64,000 nucleotides of DNA from Escherichia boydii. GTDB lineage: Bacteria; Pseudomonadota; Gammaproteobacteria; Enterobacterales; Enterobacteriaceae. How positions within the stretch are numbered: position 1 is the first letter of the stretch; the number at the start of each line of letters is the position of its first letter. Both the position numbers and the translations under genes were made by a program. Location of the stretch: NCBI GenBank assembly GCA_041890495.1, contig CP169086.1, positions 2,790,001 to 2,854,000 of the forward strand, read 5' to 3'. Below the pieces are notes generated by a model. It ran no database searches. It saw only the letters and a program-made list of their open reading frames with translations, and was not told the DNA's origin. Below are positions 33,839-42,783 of this stretch, piece after piece.

Positions 33839-34693
33839 TTAAACCAGCGTGCCGTAGATAGTCAGCAGCGCCACGATAACCACCACCACAAACGACGTTT
33901 TTTTCGCCATAGAGACTGCGGCTTTCGGCGTTTCAATCTTGTCGGTATGCGGCTCACGCGCCAGCGAGAACTGCGCCAGACGCGTTAGCACCTGATACTG
34001 TGACGTATGACGATCGGCAAGAGAAGCGAACCATGCTGGTAGCGCCTTTTCACCGTGACCAATTAACGCGTACACCACGCCTACCAGACGCACCGGTAGC
34101 CAGTCGAGCACGTGCAGGATGGCATCGATGCCGGACAGCAAACGTTCATGCGGCGTCAGGTAGCGGGCAAGCCAGGTCTGCCAGGCGCGCAGGAACGCAT
34201 ATCCCATCAGCAGTACCGGCCCCCAAGGGCCGCCCACCACGAACCAGAACAGCGGCGCAAGATAGTAACGGAAGTTAATCCACAGCAGCGCGTTTTGCAG
34301 CTCGCGCAGGAATTCGCGCTCGTCGCAGTCCGGCGGCACGCCGTGGATCATCGTCAGCTCGCTCGCCATGGCACCGCGCGCATGCGCATCGTCACGGGAG
34401 GCGGCTTTAAGGTAGGCGTGATAGTGTAAACGCACCTTGCCCGCACCAATGCACAGCACCCCAAGCAGGATCCACACCACCAGCAGCGGCACGTTGAAAA
34501 AGAGTCCGTACAGCGAGCGCAGAAGCAGGAACGTAATGACCATCACTCCTGCCATCATCAGCAGCGTGCGCAGCATGGAAAAATGTTTGATACGGCGGAA
34601 TAAAACCTCCAGCCGGTGATCCAGATGCCAGTGCTCGCCGAGCTTGAACAGGCGTTCAGCGATGATAACCAGCAGCATGGTAAACAACGTCAT
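33839..34693 (-). CDS. ampE: AmpE, inner-membrane protein of the beta-lactamase regulation operon
   Basis: A 284-residue protein with about four hydrophobic segments and the AmpE/CobD-like N-terminus (MTLFTMLLVIIAERLFKLGEHW). It was named as a possible sensory transducer in ampC regulation, but its role is unsettled. It is co-transcribed with ampD, beginning nine bases after the ampD stop. Sequence is divergent from K-12, consistent with the surrounding block. No ampC-ampR pair is in the window. Confidence 0.9.
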   Translation of the reverse strand: MTLFTMLLVIIAERLFKLGEHWHLDHRLEVLFRRIKHFSMLRTLLMMAGVMVITFLLLRSLYGLFFNVPLLVVWILLGVLCIGAGKVRLHYHAYLKAASRDDAHARGAMASELTMIHGVPPDCDEREFLRELQNALLWINFRYYLAPLFWFVVGGPWGPVLLMGYAFLRAWQTWLARYLTPHERLLSGIDAILHVLDWLPVRLVGVVYALIGHGEKALPAWFASLADRHTSQYQVLTRLAQFSLAREPHTDKIETPKAAVSMAKKTSFVVVVIVALLTIYGTLV

Positions 34694-34702
34694 GGTATCT
34701 CC

Positions 34703-35254
34703 TTATTCTGACGACGCGATGAGCATGGCGCGAAACCGGGGCCAGTCAAAGGCCGGGCCGGGGTCGGTTTTTCTCTCCGGGGCTATATCACTGTGTCCCG
34801 TGATATTTTCGGCGATAGCCGGGTAGAGTCCAATAAGCGTGCGGGTCACTGCAGCTAGCTGTTGATACTGTGCATCGGTGTAGGGCGTCGTATCCGTGCC
34901 TTCCAGTTCGATCCCGATAGAAAAATCGTTGCACCGTTCGCGCCCGTGATACATCGACACGCCGGCATGCCAGGCGCGCTTATCAAAGGGAACATACTGA
35001 ACCACTTCACCATCGCGACGAATCAGACAGTGAGCCGATACGCGCAGATGTGCAATTTCAGCAAAGAAGGGATGAGCATCGGGATCAATCGTTCCCGTGA
35101 ATAACGCATCGATCCACGGGCCGCCAAATTCACCCGGCGGGAGACTAATATTATGAACCACCAGCAGTGTGGGCTTTTCATCCTCCGGGCGGCAATCGTG
35201 GTGCGGCGAGGGCACACGCCGCGCATCCACCAGCCATCCGTTTTCTAACAACAT
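34703..35254 (-). CDS. ampD: 1,6-anhydro-N-acetylmuramyl-L-alanine amidase AmpD
   Basis: AmpD cleaves the lactyl-amide bond of cytoplasmic anhydro-muropeptides during cell-wall recycling; loss de-represses AmpC beta-lactamase in species with AmpR. The start at 35254 (MLLENGWLVDARR) gives the standard 183 residues; the upstream in-frame ATG overlaps the nadC promoter. Zinc ligands His34, His154 and Asp164 are all present, so the enzyme should be active. It is divergent from nadC. Confidence 0.95.
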   Translation of the reverse strand: MLLENGWLVDARRVPSPHHDCRPEDEKPTLLVVHNISLPPGEFGGPWIDALFTGTIDPDAHPFFAEIAHLRVSAHCLIRRDGEVVQYVPFDKRAWHAGVSMYHGRERCNDFSIGIELEGTDTTPYTDAQYQQLAAVTRTLIGLYPAIAENITGHSDIAPERKTDPGPAFDWPRFRAMLIASSE

Positions 35255-35341
35255 GCTGGAACTCCTTCTGTATGGTGCAATGACTCGGTTCAGAGTAGCA
35301 TGTTTCAATATTATGATTCGTTACCAATTTGGAGTTTTATC

Positions 35342-36235
35342 ATGCCGCCTCGCCGCTACAACCCCGACCACCGACGTGAAGCGCTTCTGGAACGTATTAA
35401 TATGGATATTCCGGCAAGCGTCTCCCATGCTTTGAAAGAAGATCTGGGTGGTGACGTTAACGCTGATAAGGATATTACCGCACAATTGTTGCCGAAAGAG
35501 ACACGCTCGCACGCGGTCATTATCACCCGTGAAGACGGCGTCTTTTGCGGCAAGCGTTGGGTTGAAGAGGTCTTTACTCAACTGGCGGGCGATGATGTGC
35601 AGGTGACCTGGCACGTTGAAGACGGCGATGCAGTTACGGCCAACCAGCCGCTGTTCGAACTGGACGGTCCTTCCCGCGTCTTGCTGACCGGCGAACGTAC
35701 CGCGCTCAATTTTGTACAAACGCTCTCAGGCGTGGCCAGTGAAGTGCGTCGCTACGTTGACCTGCTGGCCGGCACCCGCACCCAGCTGCTGGATACCCGC
35801 AAAACGCTGCCGGGCCTGCGCACGGCGCTGAAGTATGCGGTGCTGTGCGGCGGCGGCGCAAACCATCGTCTGGGCTTATCCGACGCCTTCCTGATTAAAG
35901 AAAACCATATTATTGCCTCTGGCTCCGTGCGTCAGGCGGTAGAGAAGGCCTTCTGGCTGCACCCGGATGTGCCCGTTGAGGTAGAGGTCGAAAGTCTGGA
36001 AGAGCTGGAGCAGGCGATCAAGGCCGGGGCCGATATCATCATGCTTGATAACTTCGAAACAGAGCAGATGCGCGAGGCGGTAAAACTGACTAACGGCCGG
36101 GCCCAGCTTGAAGTATCGGGGAACGTCACTTTCGAAACGATCCGTGAATTCGCCGAAACCGGCGTGGATTACATCTCCGTCGGCGCGCTGACCAAACACG
36201 TTCGCGCCCTCGACCTCTCGATGCGCTTCAAATAA
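35342..36235 (+). CDS. nadC: nicotinate-nucleotide pyrophosphorylase (carboxylating)
   Basis: NadC (quinolinate phosphoribosyltransferase) converts quinolinate and PRPP to nicotinate mononucleotide, completing de novo pyridine synthesis. The start at 35342 (MPPRRYNPD) follows GGAG and gives 297 residues, the E. coli size. Motifs include RTALNFVQTLSGVAS, DTRKTLPGLR, KENHI and IMLDNF. About 15% of residues differ from recalled K-12 NadC. It is divergent from ampDE and followed by a hairpin before ppdD. Confidence 0.96.
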   Translation: MPPRRYNPDHRREALLERINMDIPASVSHALKEDLGGDVNADKDITAQLLPKETRSHAVIITREDGVFCGKRWVEEVFTQLAGDDVQVTWHVEDGDAVTANQPLFELDGPSRVLLTGERTALNFVQTLSGVASEVRRYVDLLAGTRTQLLDTRKTLPGLRTALKYAVLCGGGANHRLGLSDAFLIKENHIIASGSVRQAVEKAFWLHPDVPVEVEVESLEELEQAIKAGADIIMLDNFETEQMREAVKLTNGRAQLEVSGNVTFETIREFAETGVDYISVGALTKHVRALDLSMRFK

Positions 36236-36242
36236 CGCATTC

Positions 36243-36270
36243 TCCCCTCTCCACCCGGAGAGGGGAATTT
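36243..36270 (+). terminator. hairpin after nadC
   Basis: CCCCTCTCC (36244-36252) and GGAGAGGGG (36257-36265) form a 9-bp stem with an ACCC loop, followed by AATTT. Palindromes of this CTCTCC/GGAGAG type recur between genes in Enterobacter-like genomes; a similar one lies near 5931. Confidence 0.65.
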
Positions 36271-36409
36271 CAGCCCCGCTCGCAGATCCGCTGTTCTTCC
36301 CTGCAACACTAAATAAATTCTCTGAAGCCTCTTTCCCGTTCCGTTTTTTGCCTCTCGTTTCTGCTCTTTCCTGCTGACAAAGTAGCGCCACTTTGCATAA
36401 GGAGCAGAT

Positions 36410-36847
36410 ATGGACAGACAACAAGGATTCACACTCATAGAGCTGATGGTGGTCATTGGCATTATTGCAATTCTGAGCGCTATTGGCGTTCCCGCCTATC
36501 AGAACTACCTGCGCAAGGCGGCGCTGACCGATATGCTGCAAACCTTTGTTCCCTACCGTACGGCCATTGAGCTTTGCGCACTGGATCACGGTGGCGTGGA
36601 GAGCTGCGACGCTGGCAGTAACGGTATCCCTTCCCCCACCACGACACGCTACGTTTCAGGAATGAGCGTGGCGAAAGGGACCGTGACCTTAACAGGACAG
36701 GAGAGTCTTAACGGGCTGACGGTAACCATGACGCCACGGTGGAACGACGGCAACGGGATGACGGGCTGGACGCGCGACTGCAACATCAGTACTGACAGCG
36801 CCCTGAAACAGGCCTGCGAAGACGTTTTCCGCTTCGACAATAACTGA
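36410..36847 (+). CDS. ppdD: PpdD, type IV major pilin-like prepilin
   Basis: A 145-residue type IV prepilin with a short leader (MDRQQG) cut before FTLIELMVVIGIIAIL, the conserved hydrophobic N-terminal helix with Glu5. Two C-terminal cysteines (TRDCNIS, KQACEDV) could close the D-region disulfide loop. In E. coli PpdD can form pili when expressed with assembly genes but is normally silent. It starts the ppdD-hofB-hofC operon, ten bases before hofB. Confidence 0.93.
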   Translation: MDRQQGFTLIELMVVIGIIAILSAIGVPAYQNYLRKAALTDMLQTFVPYRTAIELCALDHGGVESCDAGSNGIPSPTTTRYVSGMSVAKGTVTLTGQESLNGLTVTMTPRWNDGNGMTGWTRDCNISTDSALKQACEDVFRFDNN

Positions 36848-36857
36848 GGAGCGGATA

Positions 36858-38240
36858 ATGAATACCGATCAACTCGTGGCGCTTTGTCAGCGCCATCACG
36901 CTCTGCTGCTGACCAGCGACAGTGACATGGTCAGCATCGCCGTCGTGGGCAGCCCCGCGGCTGAACTCATGGAGGCGCTACGCTTCGCGACCCAGAAACG
37001 GATTGATATTGAGTGCTGGAGCGCTGAGCGTATGGAAAAACACCGGCAGCTAACGTCACAATCGCATCTGCCCGTTGTTTCGCAAACACACTCGTCGGTG
37101 GATATTCTCAACCACACGCTGCAGCAGGCAATCAACCAACGCGCCTCCGACATTCATATCGAACCGATGGAGCACGTATGCCAGATCCGTTTACGCATCG
37201 ACGGGGTTCTTTGCCCCCAGCCTCCGCTTTCCGCCTCGCTGGCAAGCCTGTTCAGCGCGCGTTTAAAGGTGCTGGGTAACCTGGATATTGCAGAACGTCG
37301 TTTACCTCAGGACGGTCAGTTTACGATTGAGCTGGCAAACGAGCCGGTCTCGTTTCGGATCGCGACGCTTCCCTGCAGCGGTGGCGAGAAAATTGTGCTG
37401 CGTCTGCTGCATCAGGTTCAGCAGGCTCTTGAGCCGAAAGCGCTTGGTATGAGCGTAGAACAATTGGCCTGTTTCAATGAGGTTCTCCACCAGCCGCAGG
37501 GGCTGATTCTGGTCACCGGCCCTACCGGCAGCGGCAAAACCGTGACGCTGTACAGCGCGCTGCAGGCGCGTAACACCCCTGACGTCAACATCTGTAGCGT
37601 GGAGGATCCCATTGAGATCCCCCTTGCGGGATTAAACCAGACGCAGATCAATCCCCGGGCGGGTTTAACATTTCAGAGCGTGCTGAGGGCGCTGCTACGT
37701 CAGGATCCAGACATCATTATGGTCGGTGAAATCCGTGACGGTGAAACGGCAGAAATTGCCATTAATGCAGCCCAGACCGGCCATCTGGTGCTGTCAACGC
37801 TGCACACCAACTCGACGACGGAAACCCTGATTCGCCTGGAGCAGATGGGCGTCGCGCGCTGGATGATATCTTCCGCGCTGTCGATGGTGATTGCCCAGCG
37901 ACTGGTCCGGCGTTTGTGCCCGCATTGTCGCCGGGAAGCCAGCGACAATGCTGAATTACCGCGCGCCGTATGGCCCAGACCGCTTCCACGCTGGCAGCCC
38001 ACCGGCTGCGAGCGGTGTTATCACGGTTTTTATGGTCGCGTGGCCATTTTTGAAGTACTGGCGATCGACAATGCTCTGCGTCAGGCCATTGCCAGCGGGG
38101 CGGGAATCGAAGTGATAGAGGCGAGCGCCCGGCAGGCGGGAATGATTTCTCTTTTTGAGCACGGCTGCATGGCCGTCGAACAAGGGCTGACCTCGATCGA
38201 AGAGCTGGTGCGCGTGCTGGGAATGCCGGATGGCTGCTAA
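36858..38240 (+). CDS. hofB: HofB, type IV pilus/type II secretion assembly ATPase
   Basis: A 460-residue GspE/PilB-family ATPase. Motifs in order are ASDIHIEP (N-terminal part of the ATPase), Walker A GPTGSGKT, Walker B-like DIIMVGEIRDGETAEIA, the His box LSTLHTNS, and a four-cysteine zinc site (CPHC and CERC). It would drive polymerisation of PpdD. The stop overlaps the hofC start by 11 bases, indicating coupling. No defect is visible. Confidence 0.93.
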   Translation: MNTDQLVALCQRHHALLLTSDSDMVSIAVVGSPAAELMEALRFATQKRIDIECWSAERMEKHRQLTSQSHLPVVSQTHSSVDILNHTLQQAINQRASDIHIEPMEHVCQIRLRIDGVLCPQPPLSASLASLFSARLKVLGNLDIAERRLPQDGQFTIELANEPVSFRIATLPCSGGEKIVLRLLHQVQQALEPKALGMSVEQLACFNEVLHQPQGLILVTGPTGSGKTVTLYSALQARNTPDVNICSVEDPIEIPLAGLNQTQINPRAGLTFQSVLRALLRQDPDIIMVGEIRDGETAEIAINAAQTGHLVLSTLHTNSTTETLIRLEQMGVARWMISSALSMVIAQRLVRRLCPHCRREASDNAELPRAVWPRPLPRWQPTGCERCYHGFYGRVAIFEVLAIDNALRQAIASGAGIEVIEASARQAGMISLFEHGCMAVEQGLTSIEELVRVLGMPDGC

Positions 38241-39414
38241 TCAGCTCTGGCGCTGGCGAGCGCTCACCCAGGAAGGGGAATCCCGAAGCGGGACACTCTG
38301 GGCCACAGACCGGAATGCCGCCTTCACCAGGCTGATGCGTAGCGATCTCCATCCTCTGGCGCTGACCCGATGCGCTCATCGACACCGCTGGCGGCCACAT
38401 CACTGCTACGAGATGTTTCGCCAGCTCGCAACGCTTCTGCAGGCGGGGCTGACATTGTCCCACAGCCTGCAGATGCTGGCAGAGCAACATCCGTTAAAAC
38501 CGTGGCAGGCTCTGCTGCAAAGCATTGCCGATGAGCTCAGTGAGGGCTCTCCCTTATCTGAGTCGCTAAAAAAGTGGCCAGCGGTGTTTAGCCCACTGCA
38601 TGTCTCGATGGTGAAAACCGGTGAGCTCACTGGGAAACTGGAGGAGTGCTGCAGCCAGCTCGCGCAGCAGCAAAAAGCGCAGCAGCAGCTCAGAGAGAAG
38701 GTGAAAAAGGCGCTGCGCTATCCGGCTATCGTCCTGACCCTGGCCCTGCTCGTGGTACTGGCGATGGTCATTCTGGTCTTGCCCGAGTTTGCCGCGATCT
38801 ACAAAACGTTTAACACTCCGCTTCCGCTGCTGACGCAAATGGTCATGGGGATGGCCGCATTTATGCGGTCATACGCCCTCGCGTTGTTTGCCGCATTAAT
38901 AGCGCTCTTAGCCACCGCCTGGGCTCTGCGGCAGAACCCTCGCTGGCAGCGCATGCTGATCCATACGCCCGTGATGGGCGCGCTGGCAAAAGGCCAAAAG
39001 CTGGGACACATCTTTACAGTACTGTCACTCACGCAGCAGGCCGGTATTCCCTTTTTACAGGGTCTGGAGAGCGCAGAGGAGACCGTGGAAAGTTGTTACT
39101 GGCGGGGAATACTTCGCAGCGTTCGGGAGGATATTGAAAAAGGCCTCCCCATCTGGTCATCCTTTCAGAAAGTGGCCATCTTTACCCCGCTGTGTATTCA
39201 GCTTTTACGAACCGGTGAAATGTCAGGTGCGCTGGACATCATGCTGGCAAACCTCGCCCGACATCATACGGAACAGACCTTTCAACGGGCAGATAATCTG
39301 GCGGCACTTCTCGAGCCAGTGCTTCTGATTGTGACAGGGGTCATCATCGGCACGCTGGTGGTGGCAATGTACCTGCCGATTTTCCATCTGGGAGATGCAA
39401 TGAGTGCGGGTTAG
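38230..39414 (+). CDS. hofC: HofC, type IV pilus assembly inner-membrane platform protein
   Basis: A 394-residue GspF/PilC-family protein with two copies of the T2SSF domain (FRQLATLLQAGLTLSHSL and FTVLSLTQQAGIPFLQGL) and about three hydrophobic segments, the last at the C-terminus (LLIVTGVIIGTLVVAMYLPI). It recruits HofB and PpdD for pilus assembly. Secretin and minor-pilin genes are not here; in E. coli they are elsewhere (hofMNOPQ, ppdABC). Confidence 0.92.
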   Translation: MAANQLWRWRALTQEGESRSGTLWATDRNAAFTRLMRSDLHPLALTRCAHRHRWRPHHCYEMFRQLATLLQAGLTLSHSLQMLAEQHPLKPWQALLQSIADELSEGSPLSESLKKWPAVFSPLHVSMVKTGELTGKLEECCSQLAQQQKAQQQLREKVKKALRYPAIVLTLALLVVLAMVILVLPEFAAIYKTFNTPLPLLTQMVMGMAAFMRSYALALFAALIALLATAWALRQNPRWQRMLIHTPVMGALAKGQKLGHIFTVLSLTQQAGIPFLQGLESAEETVESCYWRGILRSVREDIEKGLPIWSSFQKVAIFTPLCIQLLRTGEMSGALDIMLANLARHHTEQTFQRADNLAALLEPVLLIVTGVIIGTLVVAMYLPIFHLGDAMSAG

Positions 39415-39422
39415 TGCTGAAC

Positions 39423-39452
39423 AGTGCTGGCGCACGGGCATGCGCCAGCATA
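39423..39452. terminator. bidirectional hairpin between hofC and guaC
   Basis: TGCTGGCGCA (39425-39434) and TGCGCCAGCA (39441-39450) form a perfect 10-bp stem with a 6-base loop, placed between convergent stops. U tracts are short. Confidence 0.75.
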
Positions 39453-39457
39453 AGCCA

Positions 39458-40501
39458 TTACAGGTTGTTGAAGATGCGGTTTTCTTGTTCCTGCACACGA
39501 ATAAACGTGGTGCGCTTGGTCAGCTCTTTCAGGCGTGAAGCCCCAACGTATGTACAAGCTGAACGCAGGCCGCCCAAAATATCTCGCGCGGTATTTTCAA
39601 CCGGGCCTCGCAGCGGCAGCTTAACGGTTTTACCTTCTGCTGCGCGATATTCCGCAACGCCGCCAACGTGACGTTTCATCGCAGACTCGGAGCTCATGCC
39701 GTAGAACAGCATAAATTTCTCGCCGTTCTCCTCAACGATGCGACCGCCGCTCTCTTCGTGGCCCGCCAGCATGCCGCCAAGCATGACGAAATCGGCACCG
39801 CCGCCAAAGGCTTTCGCCACATCGCCCGGCGTGGTGCAGCCACCATCGCTGACGATCATTCCGCCCAGACCGTGCGCAGCATCGGCACATTCGATTACCG
39901 CAGAAAGTTGCGGATAACCGACGCCTGTTTTGACGCGAGTTGTACAAACAGAACCTGGGCCAATGCCAACTTTAACGATATCGGCACCTGAGAGGATAAG
40001 CTCCTCACACATTTCACCAGTCACTACGTTACCAGCACAAATGGTTTTGGTCGGCCACGCTTCACGCGCTTTCGCAACGAACTGCACGAAGTGTTCGGAA
40101 TAACCATTCGCCACGTCAATACAAACGAAGTTTAATGCCGGGTTCAGGTCGAGAATCTGTTTAGTTTTTTCGAAATCCGCATCAGACGTACCGGTAGAAA
40201 CCATCACATGTTTCAGCACATCAGCGGAAGAATTGTTGATAAACGCTTGCCACTCTTCGACAGAATAGTGTTTATGCACAGCAGTCAAAATATCAAAAGA
40301 AGCCAGCGCAGAGGCCATAGAAAATGTGCCTACGGTGTCCATATTTGCGGCGATAATCGGCACGCCGGACCAGCTCTGACCTGAATGTTTGAAGGTGAAT
40401 TGACGTTCCAGTTCAACATCGGAACGGCTTTTAAGAGTGGAGCGTTTAGGGCGGATGAGAACGTCTTTAAAACCTAACTTCAGATCTTCTTCAATACGCA
40501 T
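39458..40501 (-). CDS. guaC: GMP reductase
   Basis: GuaC reductively deaminates GMP to IMP with NADPH, balancing purine nucleotides. The 347 residues match the E. coli enzyme and show the IMPDH/GMPR barrel: the active-site Cys loop ([11 protein letters not shown]) and the GMP-binding [12 protein letters not shown]. It appears identical to recalled K-12 GuaC, although the genes on both sides are divergent, so it looks like a short E. coli-like island. It is convergent with hofC and divergent from coaE. Confidence 0.96.
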
Positions 40502-40729
40502 GTGCGGATTCCTGGGGTTAATGGCTATAAGGGTAAGAGCGCAACTCCAGTGACGCTATCATACGCACTAATCAATGCGGCGCAAGACTGCGAAATTGTC
40601 TTTTTTTACGCTACAATCCCATAAATTTACCTGGTAAAAAGCCGGTAAACAGGGCTAAACAGTGACTGGCGCATCTACGATTTTTAATCAACTGATTTTA
40701 ATAATGAATAATTCCCAGGATTTGATTTA

Positions 40730-41350
40730 ATGGGGTATATCGTCGCATTAACCGGCGGCATCGGTAGTGGCAAAAGTACCGTTGCGGACGCGTTTTCTCG
40801 TTTGGGCATCACGATTATCGATGCCGATATTATTGCCCGCCAGGTGGTAGAGCCTAATACACCCGCGCTAAAGGCCATCGCAGAACATTTTGGTCAGGCA
40901 ATCATCAATCCCGATGGCACACTGAATCGCCGTCAGCTTCGCGAATGTATTTTTTCTGATTCTGCGGAAAAAGCCTGGCTTAATGCCCTGCTCCACCCCA
41001 TCATCCACCAGGAAACTCAGCGTCAGATAGCCGCAGCCCGCTCGCCCTATGTCCTGTGGGTGGTTCCGCTTCTGGTTGAAAACCAGCTGCAGAAGAAAGC
41101 CGATCGGGTGCTGGTGATTGATGTCGCACCCGAAACGCAAATCCAGAGAACCATGACGCGCGATCGCGTCTCGCGGGAGCATGCTGAACAAATTCTTGCC
41201 GCTCAGGCTACGCGCGCTCAGCGCCTTGCCGTGGCGGATGATGTTATTGATAATAACGGCGCACCAGATGCCATTGCATCGGATGTTGCCCGTCTGCACG
41301 CGCAGTATCTGACGTTCGCCGCGCAGGCCGTTGCACAGGAAAAACCATAA
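40730..41350 (+). CDS. coaE: dephospho-CoA kinase
   Basis: CoaE phosphorylates the ribose 3'-hydroxyl of dephospho-CoA, the last step of coenzyme A synthesis and thus the end point of the panBCD pathway at the start of this window. The 206 residues have the P-loop GGIGSGKST at the N-terminus and the family motifs IDADIIARQVV and LLVEN. About 30% of residues differ from recalled K-12 CoaE. The stop overlaps the zapD ATG by one base. Confidence 0.96.
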   Translation: MGYIVALTGGIGSGKSTVADAFSRLGITIIDADIIARQVVEPNTPALKAIAEHFGQAIINPDGTLNRRQLRECIFSDSAEKAWLNALLHPIIHQETQRQIAAARSPYVLWVVPLLVENQLQKKADRVLVIDVAPETQIQRTMTRDRVSREHAEQILAAQATRAQRLAVADDVIDNNGAPDAIASDVARLHAQYLTFAAQAVAQEKP

Positions 41351-42093
41351 TGTCGACACACATCCTTTTTGAGCATCCGCTCAACGAAAAAATGCGCACC
41401 TGGCTGCGCATTGAATTCCTTATTCAACAACTTTCACAACATCTGCCTGTAAACGATCATGCCACGGCGTTGCACTTCTTCCGCAACGTAGGCGATCTGC
41501 TGGATGTGATTGAACGCGGCGATGTCCGCACAGAATTACTCAAAGAGCTGGAGCGCCAGCAGCGTAAATTACAGGCATGGACAGAGGTCCCCGGCGTAGA
41601 TCAGAGCCGTATCGACGCGCTCCGCCAGCAGTTAAAGAGCAGTAGCGCCGTCCTGATGGCCGCGCCGCGCGTCGGGCAGTTTTTGCGTGAAGATCGCCTG
41701 ATTGGCCTGGTGCGCCAGCGTCTGAGCATTCCTGGCGGCTGCTGTAGCTTCGACCTGCCGACGCTGCATATGTGGCTACATATGCCACAGGCGCAGCGTG
41801 ACGCGCAGGTAAACAGTTGGCTGGCAAGCCTGGAGCCAATGCACCAGACGCTGTCGCTGATCCTCGATCTGATCCGTAACTCAGCGCCGTTCCGCAAGCA
41901 AACCAGCCTGAATGGTTTCTACCAGGACAACGGAGATGATGCCGATCTTCTGCGCCTGAATTTATCGCTTGGCGAACAGCTTTATCCGCAAATTTCCGGG
42001 CATAAGAGCCGCTTTGCGATCCGCTTTATGCCGCTGGACAGCGAAAATGGTACCGTGCCGGAACGCCTCGATTTTGAACTGGCCTGTTGTTAA
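41350..42093 (+). CDS. zapD: cell division protein ZapD
   Basis: ZapD is a cytoplasmic protein that binds the FtsZ C-terminal tail and bundles protofilaments into the Z ring. The 247 residues equal the E. coli length, with the conserved motifs EHPLNEKMRTWLRIEFL and FRKQTSLNGFYQDNG. It is in the coaE-zapD-yacG operon, with start overlapping coaE. It complements the ftsZ gene further along the window. Confidence 0.95.
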   Translation: MSTHILFEHPLNEKMRTWLRIEFLIQQLSQHLPVNDHATALHFFRNVGDLLDVIERGDVRTELLKELERQQRKLQAWTEVPGVDQSRIDALRQQLKSSSAVLMAAPRVGQFLREDRLIGLVRQRLSIPGGCCSFDLPTLHMWLHMPQAQRDAQVNSWLASLEPMHQTLSLILDLIRNSAPFRKQTSLNGFYQDNGDDADLLRLNLSLGEQLYPQISGHKSRFAIRFMPLDSENGTVPERLDFELACC

Positions 42094-42102
42094 GGAGTGC
42101 CA

Positions 42103-42297
42103 ATGTCTGATGTCACCACCGTAAGCTGCCCTACCTGCGGCAAAACTGTTGTCTGGGGCGAAGTGAGTCCGTTCCGCCCATTCTGCTGCAAACGCTGTCA
42201 GCTTATTGACCTGGGAGAATGGGCGGCGGAAGAGAAACGCATTCCGAGCAAAGGCGATCTCTCGGACAGCGACGACTGGAGTGAAAACCAGCAGTAA
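42103..42297 (+). CDS. yacG: DNA gyrase inhibitor YacG
   Basis: A 64-residue zinc-binding protein that binds GyrB and inhibits gyrase. Four zinc cysteines are present: Cys9, Cys12, Cys28 and Cys32 (CPTCG; FCCKRC), with an extra adjacent Cys29. ATG 42103 is chosen because it follows AAGGAG and matches the family N-terminus; an in-frame GTG six bases earlier overlaps the ribosome binding site. The acidic C-terminal tail (SDSDDWSE) is typical. Confidence 0.92.
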   Translation: MSDVTTVSCPTCGKTVVWGEVSPFRPFCCKRCQLIDLGEWAAEEKRIPSKGDLSDSDDWSENQQ

Positions 42298-42304
42298 TCT
42301 GTAA

Positions 42305-42331
42305 AGCCTGCTGGCGCGTCGCTTAGCAGGC
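42305..42331. terminator. hairpin between yacG and mutT
   Basis: GCCTGCT (42306-42312) and AGCAGGC (42325-42331) form a 7-bp stem with a 12-base loop between convergent stops. No strong U tract follows. Confidence 0.55.
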
Positions 42332-42724
42332 CTACTGTTGTGCAACGAGCCGCAGGATCACAGGCTCGTTGGCCGGCGGGAATTTGTCGGCATCACTATC
42401 CTGAAGCTTCACCCAGTTACCCGGCTGCCCTTCTTTACCCCACGGCTCCCCTTCCCAGCGTTCGACCAGCCAAAACCACAGTGTTATATGCCTGTCCGGG
42501 AATTCATATTCCAGTTTTTCAAATAGCGAAAAATGTTGGGGGGTAATCCCGACTTCTTCCTGAAGTTCACGCACCACCGCCTGTTCCGGCGTTTCACCCA
42601 TTTCAATTTTACCGCCGGGAAACTCCAGTTTATTCGCCATGTGCGCATCTGCTGCGCGACGCGTTATAAAGATTTCATTGTTCTCGTTGCGAATAATACC
42701 TACCGCAATTTGCAGCTTTTTCAT
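42332..42724 (-). CDS. mutT: 8-oxo-dGTP diphosphatase MutT, with a switched C-terminus
   Basis: MutT hydrolyses 8-oxo-dGTP and prevents A:T to C:G transversions. The 130 residues contain the full Nudix box beginning at Gly37-Gly38 with the metal-binding Glu cluster (RELQEEVG). Residues 1-102 match recalled K-12 MutT exactly, whereas the last 28 (from NWVKLQDS) differ strongly, placing an ancestry switch near 42418. All catalytic residues are in the K-12-like part. It follows secA on the same strand, after the secA terminator. Confidence 0.95.
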   Translation of the reverse strand: MKKLQIAVGIIRNENNEIFITRRAADAHMANKLEFPGGKIEMGETPEQAVVRELQEEVGITPQHFSLFEKLEYEFPDRHITLWFWLVERWEGEPWGKEGQPGNWVKLQDSDADKFPPANEPVILRLVAQQ

Positions 42725-42737
42725 TGTCTTAAACCTA

Positions 42738-42768
42738 TAAAAAAGGCGCAGAATCCTGCGCCTTTTAC
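42738..42768 (-). terminator. secA terminator
   Basis: AAAAGGCGCAG (42741-42751) and CTGCGCCTTTT (42756-42766) form an 11-bp stem with a 4-base loop. On the minus strand it ends in TTTTTTATAG, a good U tract, shortly after the secA stop. Confidence 0.88.
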
Positions 42769-42783
42769 TTCAACAGTTAGCTT

